Source: Flavobacteriales bacterium
GTDB lineage: Bacteria > Bacteroidota > Bacteroidia > Flavobacteriales_D > Crocinitomicaceae
Length of the DNA: 64,000 nt
NCBI GenBank assembly: GCA_947460825.1
Contig: CANHHA010000002.1
Location: forward strand, 59,029-123,028
Reading direction: 5' to 3'
This document shows, in pieces, positions 25,134 to 33,138 of this stretch. Every line of letters starts with the position of its first letter. Within the stretch, counting starts at the first letter, position 1. Position numbers and translations under genes: made by a program. Under the pieces are notes generated by a model. It was given only the letters and a program-made list of their open reading frames with translations, was not told where the DNA came from and did no database searches.

Positions 25134-27461
25134 ATGAAAATAAAAAAAATAGTCTTAATTTATATATGTGTTTTTTCGGCATCATTCTTTGCTCAAACCT
25201 TCCCCATTGATTCTTCTCGATTTTATAATTCCAAGGAAGGGTGTAAGGTCTATAGTCTTTATTTTGGGGAGGACTTTGAATTCTCATGGAACGGGGGGTG
25301 TAACAACGGGTATGCCAATGGGAAGGGTGAATTACTTATTTTAAACCAGGATTCTGAAGACCAAGAAGGCACGATCAAAGGAGTTTTTACCAATGGCGTT
25401 CCAACAGGTCTGTGTGTAATAACTACCTCTTCGGAGTCTGTAATTGAAGTTCCTTTCGTGGATGGAAGAACTTGGGGTTCTGGTACGGTTACCTCAAAGA
25501 ATGGTAGAAAATATAATGGAAGTATAATCAACCTGAAGCAACACGGAGAAGGGGTGATGATTTACCCCGATGGAGCGGTATTTACGGGGGAATTTAATGA
25601 TAATGACCTTTGGAATGGAAAAGTTATAACCTTAAAAAAAGACACCATTTATTTTCAGTTCGGGGAGGAAGTGAAGAGGCCGCCAAAAGTTATTTCATGT
25701 ACACCAATATTAAATAAAGAACAAACAGAATATTTTGATGCGGATTGGAACCGCTGTGAACAGGTAAACGCTACTTATTATCGCAAAATAACCTATGTTG
25801 ATGAACATATGGCAAAAGGACCAGTGCGCGATTATTATATAAATGGTAAACCTTCTAGAGAAGCGCATCTTTTTTATGTCGATTGCAAGGATATTTCTAT
25901 GGATATGTTGGGCGTAGGGACTTACAAAAGCTATCATTCTAATGGTAACCTTCGTTTTGAAACTTATGTGAATCATAGGGGTGAATTCGAAGGTAGAACC
26001 ATTTCATATCACGAGAATGGAAATTTTAATATGATTGGAAACAACAATGAATTTGGTGAATGGGATGGGCGTTGCGCATCGTTTGACGAACAAGGTAAGT
26101 TAATTCAGTATCGGGTTTTTGAGGATGGACAACTTGTTGACGGTAAATATTATTCCATAGATTCAGAGGGGAGCTGGCAGTATAATGACGTATACAAGTA
26201 CGAGAATTTTGAGGCGGATGAAGCCTTTTGGATTGATTATAATGAGATAGGGGATAGGAAATTTCCGAACCAAATCCTTATGAATGACAGATTGTTCATT
26301 CCTGTTAATAAGGGTGAACGTTATTTGCGTACGGTGCCGTTGAACGTGGACAAGGAGGGTAAATTTGCCTTGTATTTGGATGCCTCTGCTTTAAAGAGTC
26401 AATTAAAAAAAGGAAGTTCATTCGGTTTAATTTTCGACTATCGTTCAGAAGGATATTATTATTCATTTGAGGTCAATAATAAAGATGAGGTGAGACTCAT
26501 AGAATATAAAAACGGTAAAGAAAACGTATTCTTCTCGTCACAACTTGAGAAACAATACAAGCTCTTGAATAAAGGCAAGGAGTCTTATTTGTTTTCTGTT
26601 AGTTTCACGGCAAGTAAGGTTTATTTTTATTTGAATCAACAAGAAATCACGAGTTATGAAAACGTGAATGATCTGGGTGATGAGTATGGTGTAATCGCTC
26701 GAGGTGCACTTGGATTTGGTTTAACCTCCATTGAAACAATAGAGTATTATGATAAAGAAACATCCGATGATTATAACAAATTTGTTCAGAAAAAAGTCAT
26801 CAATTATAACCCCAGTGAATATGACGGGAACGGCAGTGGGTTTTTCATTTCAAGACAAGGGCATATCGTGACTAATTATCACGTAGTGGAAGAAACATCA
26901 GAGTTGTTTACTAAACTCCTAATCAACGGGAATGTGGAGAAACTTCCGCTTAAGGTTGTGGCCAAAGATAAGGTGAATGATCTTGCTATTTTAAAGGTGG
27001 ATAAAGCAGGGTTTGACTTAGGAAAAGATATTCCGTATGGTTTTGAATACAATACCGTAGATGTAGGTGAAGAAGTCTTTACCCTGGGCTATCCAATGGT
27101 TGATGTGATGGGAGAAGAATTGAAATTTACAGACGGTAAGATTTCAGCCAAAAGTGGTATTGACGGGGATATTACTACCTACCAAATTACAACACCGATT
27201 CAATCAGGTAACAGCGGCGGACCCTTGTTTCAAGAGGAAAGCGGCAACATAGTGGCTGTGGTTTGTGCTACGTTGAATCGCGATATGTTTAACGGCGAGA
27301 ATGTGAATTATGCCATCAAATCAAACCTGCTAAAAACCTTAATTGAATCCTCAAGCGACCCCATAAAAATAAATACGGTTCCAGCAGCCAAAGAGATGAA
27401 ACTCTCTGACCGAATTAAACTGTACCGGGAATTTATGCCAATCATTTTCTTTAAGGAGTAG
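25134..27461 (+). CDS. MORN-repeat protein fused to a trypsin-like (HtrA-type) serine protease
   Basis: A 775-residue exported protein with signal peptide MKIKKIVLIYICVFSASFFAQ. Residues about 45-330 carry MORN-type repeats (YNGSIINLKQHGEGVMIYPD, FTGEFND) and YwqK-like variants (YYINGKPSREA, YHENGNF). A beta-sandwich-like region follows (about 400-545). The C-terminal chymotrypsin-fold domain has His583 in TNYHVVE, Asp616 in NDLAILKVD and Ser694 in QSGNSGGPLF, a complete triad. There is no PDZ domain and no T9SS tail. The fusion suggests a periplasmic or surface protease positioned by MORN repeats; substrate is unknown. The neighbouring transglutaminase-like gene may be functionally linked. 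Confidence 0.85.
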   Translation: MKIKKIVLIYICVFSASFFAQTFPIDSSRFYNSKEGCKVYSLYFGEDFEFSWNGGCNNGYANGKGELLILNQDSEDQEGTIKGVFTNGVPTGLCVITTSSESVIEVPFVDGRTWGSGTVTSKNGRKYNGSIINLKQHGEGVMIYPDGAVFTGEFNDNDLWNGKVITLKKDTIYFQFGEEVKRPPKVISCTPILNKEQTEYFDADWNRCEQVNATYYRKITYVDEHMAKGPVRDYYINGKPSREAHLFYVDCKDISMDMLGVGTYKSYHSNGNLRFETYVNHRGEFEGRTISYHENGNFNMIGNNNEFGEWDGRCASFDEQGKLIQYRVFEDGQLVDGKYYSIDSEGSWQYNDVYKYENFEADEAFWIDYNEIGDRKFPNQILMNDRLFIPVNKGERYLRTVPLNVDKEGKFALYLDASALKSQLKKGSSFGLIFDYRSEGYYYSFEVNNKDEVRLIEYKNGKENVFFSSQLEKQYKLLNKGKESYLFSVSFTASKVYFYLNQQEITSYENVNDLGDEYGVIARGALGFGLTSIETIEYYDKETSDDYNKFVQKKVINYNPSEYDGNGSGFFISRQGHIVTNYHVVEETSELFTKLLINGNVEKLPLKVVAKDKVNDLAILKVDKAGFDLGKDIPYGFEYNTVDVGEEVFTLGYPMVDVMGEELKFTDGKISAKSGIDGDITTYQITTPIQSGNSGGPLFQEESGNIVAVVCATLNRDMFNGENVNYAIKSNLLKTLIESSSDPIKINTVPAAKEMKLSDRIKLYREFMPIIFFKE

Positions 27462-27543
27462 ACGGACTAATCTACGGCCACTTCTGTAACTAAAATCCCT
27501 TGCTGAATTATCCTTTTGTCTATGCATTATTTTACACCTACCC

Positions 27544-28735
27544 ATGAAGTTTATCTTAATCATTGTTTGTTTTTCATCGGTTGCATTCTTCGCTCAGTCA
27601 AAGAAAGAAGTGCTATATAAACAAAACCTTCGCATTGATAGTTTAACCGAAGCCCCTTCAGATTCAAAAAGATGAATTTGCTGCAGCAGAGCGCCGTTTT
27701 GAAAAGAACAATGAAAAAATGAAGCTCATCGATCAGCAAATAATTTCATGGCACGACCAGTACGTTAATCCCTATCATGCCATAGATTATCACATGGCCA
27801 TGTGCCCAAAATCTATAAAAAAAGATCCCGAACAATTAATAGCGTACTTTTTAGAGGTGGCACAGACCGACCTCGAAAAATGCCGTGCCGTTTACACTTG
27901 GATAGCCTATAATATCAAGTACGATGATGTGGCGTATAATAATAAAACAGAATCATTTACCGATCCATTTGATATACTTAAAGAGCAAAAGGCAATGTGT
28001 GGTGGTTTCTCTGCGCTATTTTACTTTTTGTGTTCTAAGATGAATTTAGAAGTTAAATCGGTGAGTGGATATTGTAAAGGGTACCAATACAGCATTGGAG
28101 AGGAGACAAATTCAAACGCTACGCCTACAATTAATCATGGATGGAATTTTGTTAAAATTAAGGGCGAGTGGCGCGCCTTTGATGCTACATGGGGTTCATG
28201 GTCAGCTAAAACAACCCCAAATGGATTGATGAAATCTGTTTACGAATTCACCGATGAATGGTTCAATTGTAGTCCGGAAGAATTTGTGTTTTCTCATTAT
28301 CCGGAATCCCAAGAAGATCTCCATTTAGAGAAGCCAATTAGCTTAAAATCTTTTTTCAAGCTACCTGAAGTGAACATAGGTGCCTTTAACATTCGGTTAC
28401 TTGATGCCCGTGAAACCTTAACCCTATGTACCACTTCAACTGTTAATTCTTTTCCAAAAGTTTATCCTTTAAGCACCTTTGTCAAGGTATTAAATGCCCC
28501 AAAATCTGGGGTGTTGAAGGCAGGAGAAACCTATTCCTTTGAGTTTTATATTCCTAGAGCTAGTAATGTGTATTCATACAATGGTGATGATATGACTAAG
28601 CAGTTCAAGGAATCTACAGATGGCTCTGTTTTTACGTGTATTGTAACACCTTCGATTAAGGGAGAGTTCAGTATTGCGGTAGAATATTATAATTCTAAAA
28701 GTATTTTAGTGTTATTAAAGTATGAAGTAAAATAA
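27544..28735 (+). pseudogene. Secreted transglutaminase-like protein, frameshifted near its N-terminus
   Basis: The signal peptide (MKFILIIVCFSSVAFFAQ) and the next 24 codons are in frame 1 from 27544 and stop at 27675; the rest continues in frame 2. Removing one C from CCCC at 27653-27656 joins them into LTEALQIQKDEF, a continuous coiled-coil-like linker. The second part (ATG at 27719, 338 residues) has a transglutaminase core with Cys94 in AMCGGF, His140 in NHGWNF and Asp155 in FDATWG, followed by beta-rich C-terminal domains. Without repair the enzyme would lack a secretion signal. Related Bacteroidota proteins are periplasmic transglutaminase/KY-type hydrolases. A base-calling error cannot be excluded. 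Confidence 0.82.
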
Positions 28736-28754
28736 ATTGAAATGGATTAAGTTT

Positions 28755-28874
28755 CTAAATCCCCTCATTGTACGGAAGCGTAAAAATATTCTTTTCCCGA
28801 ATACTACCACAAAAATTCCCAGAGCAATCTTCAATCCTAAACATTTCTCCCGCCTCATTGTTGTATTTTATTAA
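28755..28874 (-). pseudogene. Possible 3' relic of an unidentified gene
   Basis: The minus strand is open for about 39 codons with a protein-like composition (EMFRIEDCSGNFCGSIREKN, then FTLPYNEGI and stop), but it is preceded by a stop and has only an internal Met at 28844. No family recognised. Taken as a decayed C-terminus, or a very small gene. Confidence 0.35.
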
Positions 28875-28890
28875 TTATCAATAATTTACA

Positions 28891-29741
28891 ATGTTTTTTA
28901 CCGAAAAGTTTAAATCGCGCTTTGAATTGCTCACGCTTTATTTCGGTATCAGTACGTTTATTATTCACGCGGCCATCATTTTTTTCCTGAAATGGGGTTG
29001 GTTGGATTCAACGTATTTCCCTAAAAATCTTTTCGGAAATCCATTCTCGGCACTATTTTCTCCCTTTAGCTCCCTATTGGTTTATGAGGTGTATTTATTG
29101 ATTTATTTATTTATTACCTGCGTAAAAGCTACACCAAAAGTATTTCCAAGCAGTTAGAAATCATGGCGCTAATTCTATTGAGAAACTGTTTTAAAGATGC
29201 CGGTAGCCTTACCGATGGTACGAATGTACTTTTCCAAAGTGAGTTGATTAAAGACCTTACCGGTTTTGTGCTTCTCATGTTGCTCGTATGGGCCTTTTAT
29301 TACCTCGATGCAAAACGCGTGGATTTTAAAGTTCAACTCTCGGAGCGATTTATATTACTCAAAGACCGCATGGCCGTTGTACTGATGGTAGTATTTTTTG
29401 TGCTCTCCATTTATTCATTTAGCGACTGGGTCATTGGACTGTTTCATTATTCGAATTCTTCTGCCGTGCTGGAAGACCCATCGCACATTTTTTATAAAGA
29501 GTTTTTCACCCTGCTCACCTTTGCCGATGTACTTTTGCTCCTGAGCAGTGCTAAAAACCTCAAAAATACCGTGTTGATTATTCGGAATTCCGGGTATGTG
29601 TTAGCCACATTTTTATTACGAATTTCCTTCTCCCTCCATGGGTGGGAACGTATTTTTATTCTTCTATTGGGTGCAGCCATGGCCGTCTTTATGCTTTGGA
29701 TCAGCCGCAGACAAGTATTTCTGGAATTAAAAGAGGAGTAA
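28891..29741 (+). pseudogene. Polytopic membrane protein gene split by a frameshift in an ATTT repeat
   Basis: Two reading frames together encode one membrane protein. Frame 1 (28891-29157) gives MFFTEKFKSRFELLTLYFGI and two membrane helices; frame 3 continues through 29741 with RKSYTKSISKQLEIMALILL and four more helices. The frame must change between 29088 and 29156, where the tract (ATTT)3ATT lies at 29101-29115. Adding one ATTT unit restores LLIYLFIYYLRKSY as a continuous helix. An ATG at 29163 exists but lies in the middle of a conserved-looking helix. I do not recognise the family; it looks like a six-helix hypothetical membrane protein of Bacteroidota. It could be a pseudogene or a switchable gene. 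Confidence 0.75.
29101..29116. repeat. ATTT tetranucleotide tract at the frameshift
   Basis: ATTTATTTATTTATTA, preceded by a further interrupted ATTTATTG unit at 29093. Unit number sets the frame of the membrane protein gene. Confidence 0.85.
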
Positions 29742-29752
29742 GGTTCATTCCC

Positions 29753-29889
29753 TCATTTCTTGGCGTTCTTCTTCATGCAAAACAGCTTCTTACCACACTC
29801 AGCATGTTTACTTGAATCCGCTCTTCATCTGAGTCATTGCGTTTTAAATCATCGAAGTGTGCTTGACTTTGACTCAATATCCACACCCG
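29753..29889 (-). pseudogene. Possible frameshifted 3' relic with C-terminal Cys/Lys-rich tail
   Basis: Minus-strand segments in two frames look coding: AHFDDLKRNDSDEERIQ (to 29776) and KHAECGKKLFCMKKNAKK ending at a stop at 29753. No start codon or promoter is seen and no family recognised. The plus-strand ORF in the same place looks random. The remainder of the gap 29742-29996 shows nothing else apart from the -7 box at 29984. Confidence 0.3.
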
Positions 29890-29983
29890 TCAAAATTCGA
29901 TCAGTTGACGTTAGTGTTAATTTTATATTAAATGAATATGAATTCACCTTGAGTCATACCTTTTAAAAATCCTTGATTTTATT

Positions 29984-29991
29984 TACCTTCG
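29984..29991 (+). promoter_or_regulatory. -7-like box of the PHP-domain gene
   Basis: TACCTTCG, a one-base variant of TAnnTTTG, ends 5 nt before the ATG at 29997; predicts a leaderless or nearly leaderless mRNA. Confidence 0.5.
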
Positions 29992-29999
29992 CGCTAATG

Positions 30000-31643
30000 A
30001 TGAAACCACTATTCGTACTATTTTTTACTTGTTCGACCACCTTGTTCTTTGCGCAATCTTACAATTTCTACTTTGGGAATATTCACGCGCATTCCGGATA
30101 TTCAGATGGAAACAAAGACAGCCTAACGTCGGGGATGTATACGCCTTATCAAGATTTTCTCTACGCGAACGAGTCTGAACACATCGATTTTTATGGCATT
30201 TCAGAACACAATCACAGCGCGGCTGGAATGGCGAGTAAACAAAATTATTATAACGGAGTAGCCGATGCAGAACTTGCAACCATCGAAGATACGTTCATTG
30301 CCATGTACGGCATGGAGTGGGGGATCATCTCCCAGGGAGGGCATGTCCTTATTTATGGATACGACAGTCTAATTGGTTGGGAGAATAATTTATACGATGA
30401 ATACGTACAACCCACCGATTTTCAAGGCTTATGGAATGTAATCAATAGCAAACCGAATTGTTTTGGATATTTGGCTCATCCATCGGCTGATGATTTTGAT
30501 TCTTTATTAATTAAACCGTGGGATTTCAATGCCGACCAAGCGGTCGTAGGAATGCCGTTTCGAAGTGGTCCTGCATTTTCACAAAACTTTACCTACAGCA
30601 ATCCGTCTACCAGTTCGTATTGGTCGCGTTACACGCAATTGTTAAAGCAAGGATATCACGTTGGTATTGGTTTAGACCACGACACCCATTACAGCGTGTT
30701 TGGTCGTTCCCAGCAGGGGAGAATGGGCTTATTAGCTCCGAACCTCACGAAGAATGATATGATGTATGCCTTGCGGAAAATGCATTTTTATTCCACCGAC
30801 GATTGGAATTTCAGACCGGATTTTCGCATCAACGAGCAACCGATGGGGAGCATCATAGAACAGGCGGGTAATCCAACTATTTTTATTGATTGCATCGATT
30901 TAGACCTCTCTGAACCGATTAATTACATTTCCATTTATTACGGTGTCCCAGGCAGTGGTATTGCTGCAACCCTGCTCACACAAGTTGGCGCACAAAATAC
31001 GGTGTCTTATAATCATCCCATTCAGAATGGAGAAACGTATTACTATTATGCCCGCATTGTACAGCTGGATGGCGACGAGATTTTTACTTCTCCCATTTGG
31101 TATACGCGCAATGACGGTCAAACGGAAGTGGTACCCGCTGTCCATTTTTCGGTGCTATCAAATCCCGTATGTGTGGGTGAACCGGTAGAATTAACCTACG
31201 ACGGCACCGCAGGAACCAATTCCTATTTTTGGTCTTTTTCTGCTGGAGTAACTCCTGAATATGCTACCCAAGCGAATCCGCAAGTAAGCTTTACGCAAGC
31301 GGGAACCTATCATGCAACCTTGTATGTGGAGAATAGTGCGGGATCTGGATTTTATACCATGCCAATTACGGTAGAAGGTTGTGCCGGGGTACTTGATCAC
31401 GGCTTAGGCTATAAAATTTATCCAAACCCAGCAACAACGCAACTCACCATTGAAGTGGATGCTGAGGCAGCCATTGAAGAAATCGCATTAATGGATGCTA
31501 TGGGAAGAATGGTCTTGCGTCAATCCCTTGAAAATCAAGGAAAAAACACCTTGGACATCAGTTCCTTTCCATCTGGAATGTATGTAATTCAACTGCTCGG
31601 ATCCACGCAGCGCATTACCGAATCGCTCTGGATACAGAAGTAG
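30000..31643 (+). CDS. Secreted PHP-domain phosphoesterase-like protein with PKD and T9SS domains
   Basis: About 547 residues; two adjacent ATG codons at 29997 and 30000 both give the signal peptide MKPLFVLFFTCSTTLFFAQ. The PHP-like domain (about 20-300) shows the metal-binding H-x-H in GNIHAHSGYSDG, SEHN, GMEWG, LAHPS and GLDHDTH. A PKD-like domain follows (about 380-460, YFWSFSAG) and the C-terminus IYPNPATTQLTIEV is a type A T9SS domain. PHP enzymes hydrolyse phosphoesters with two or three metal ions; a secreted member could scavenge phosphate. Substrate unknown. Confidence 0.85.
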   Translation: MKPLFVLFFTCSTTLFFAQSYNFYFGNIHAHSGYSDGNKDSLTSGMYTPYQDFLYANESEHIDFYGISEHNHSAAGMASKQNYYNGVADAELATIEDTFIAMYGMEWGIISQGGHVLIYGYDSLIGWENNLYDEYVQPTDFQGLWNVINSKPNCFGYLAHPSADDFDSLLIKPWDFNADQAVVGMPFRSGPAFSQNFTYSNPSTSSYWSRYTQLLKQGYHVGIGLDHDTHYSVFGRSQQGRMGLLAPNLTKNDMMYALRKMHFYSTDDWNFRPDFRINEQPMGSIIEQAGNPTIFIDCIDLDLSEPINYISIYYGVPGSGIAATLLTQVGAQNTVSYNHPIQNGETYYYYARIVQLDGDEIFTSPIWYTRNDGQTEVVPAVHFSVLSNPVCVGEPVELTYDGTAGTNSYFWSFSAGVTPEYATQANPQVSFTQAGTYHATLYVENSAGSGFYTMPITVEGCAGVLDHGLGYKIYPNPATTQLTIEVDAEAAIEEIALMDAMGRMVLRQSLENQGKNTLDISSFPSGMYVIQLLGSTQRITESLWIQK

Positions 31644-31702
31644 GAAAAAACGGTAAAATAGGGTAATACCTAGATTTTATCTATTTTGCCTACCTAAATC
31701 GC

Positions 31703-31710
31703 TACCTTTG
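31703..31710 (+). promoter_or_regulatory. -7 promoter box predicting a leaderless mRNA
   Basis: TACCTTTG (perfect TAnnTTTG) ends only 3 nt before the ATG at 31714. Confidence 0.55.
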
Positions 31711-31713
31711 ATT

Positions 31714-33051
31714 ATGCGTTTTAAGGTTGTTTTTTCATATCTATTTTTTGCATTAGTTTCATTTTCTCAGCGGGTTGAGTTAAAAACCATTGACCCTATT
31801 ATGTGCTTCAATGATAATAACGGGGAGCTTACGGTAATTGATGATACCAATTGGATTCAAACATATTCCGTACGAGGTAAATTAATTTCAAGAACGAGAA
31901 TTATTGAAAAAGCAGTAAGTATCACGGAACTGAAAGAAGAATTCACTCCTGTATTCATGCATAAAAAGTTGCATTTTGTGGAACGTGGGTGTGGTAGGGT
32001 GTTACGTTTTCACCAAGGGGTGTTAGAGCGGATTGACCACAGTTTTTCACATCGAAATCAATACGGTGCCTTAGTTGTAGCATATCATGACACCATATAT
32101 TGCGTTGGGGGTTATGGTTTTTTTACAGTTAAAGATCATGTAACCTACTTCGATGAGGGGCTTGGGCAATGGTTTTTGAAAAATAATTCATTTAAAATTC
32201 AACATCAAATTTTGGAGCCATTGTATGTGAAAACTAGAAATTCAATTTCTGTTTTTGGTGGGTTAAAGGTACGGGAGATGTTGAATGAAAAAGAATCTAA
32301 TGAAATTAATGGTAAGGTGTTAGAGTTTAATTTTAATTCAAAATCGTGGAGATATGTAGGTAAGCTAAATGAACATTTACTTGATTACATGCATGGAAGA
32401 ATTTTCACAAATGGACAAATATTAATTGCAAGAAATGAAATTCTTTTATTCAAATTTGGTAAAAACAAAGTGCACATAATTCCTTTTGATAAAACGACCC
32501 ATCATCTTTATAAGTTTCAAGGTAAGATGGTTGTAAATCGCTTGGTTAGAACCACAAACAACATTTACGTTAATTTTATTGATTTTCAGAATGAGGTCGA
32601 TTTCTTAAAAGCAAATTCAAGTAAAGTCATTCCATTATTTGCAAATCAAAACAATAGCAAAAAAGAAAATCACGACTATATTATAGTTTTTGTTGTCCTC
32701 CTTGTGGTTTTACTTTTGCTATTGTTCGTATTGTTTAGATTAAAACGTAAAAAGGCTACCTCGGAGATTCCTAATGAAGTGCATGATCTATTACAAATTT
32801 GGATAATGAGTGCTGATTTTTCGATAGAATTATCGGATATTAATGAGTTGGTAGCTTACGATAACCCAGAGTTGGAAACCTTGAAAAAACGTAGGGAGGG
32901 TTTGTTAAAGCGCCTAAAACAATACATGATAGAGCAACATAAGTTTGAGGAAGATGAGGTGTTTTACACAGCACTTAGTCCACGAGATAAACGCATCAAA
33001 TTATTCATTCTCCATCCAAAAGTGGTGAAATGGTATAATAAGGTAAAATAG
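31714..33051 (+). CDS. Single-pass membrane protein with exported propeller-like region and cytoplasmic tail
   Basis: A 445-residue protein without a recognised family. The signal peptide MRFKVVFSYLFFALVSFSQ sets the start at 31714. Residues about 20-310 are beta-rich with Kelch-like spacing (GALVVAYHDTIYCVGGYGFF, ISVFGGLKV), suggesting a propeller. A strong transmembrane helix lies at about 322-342 (IIVFVVLLVVLLLLLFVLF) and is followed by RLKRKK, so the last 100 residues face the cytoplasm. That tail contains KKRREGLLKRLKQYM and may be a winged-helix-like or signalling domain, similar in layout to sensor proteins with an external propeller. No kinase motif is visible. Confidence 0.75.
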   Translation: MRFKVVFSYLFFALVSFSQRVELKTIDPIMCFNDNNGELTVIDDTNWIQTYSVRGKLISRTRIIEKAVSITELKEEFTPVFMHKKLHFVERGCGRVLRFHQGVLERIDHSFSHRNQYGALVVAYHDTIYCVGGYGFFTVKDHVTYFDEGLGQWFLKNNSFKIQHQILEPLYVKTRNSISVFGGLKVREMLNEKESNEINGKVLEFNFNSKSWRYVGKLNEHLLDYMHGRIFTNGQILIARNEILLFKFGKNKVHIIPFDKTTHHLYKFQGKMVVNRLVRTTNNIYVNFIDFQNEVDFLKANSSKVIPLFANQNNSKKENHDYIIVFVVLLVVLLLLLFVLFRLKRKKATSEIPNEVHDLLQIWIMSADFSIELSDINELVAYDNPELETLKKRREGLLKRLKQYMIEQHKFEEDEVFYTALSPRDKRIKLFILHPKVVKWYNKVK

Positions 33052-33138
33052 CAATATCCTCAGGTTTACCTTTATTTCACAAGGTTTTCATGTCTAATTG
33101 TAGGACTTTCGCTCATTGAAATTTTAAAATTCGATGAT

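Noticed and set aside
29760..29966. 68-codon plus-strand ORF after the split membrane protein
   Set aside because: Sequence looks non-coding on this strand, while the minus strand carries more protein-like segments.
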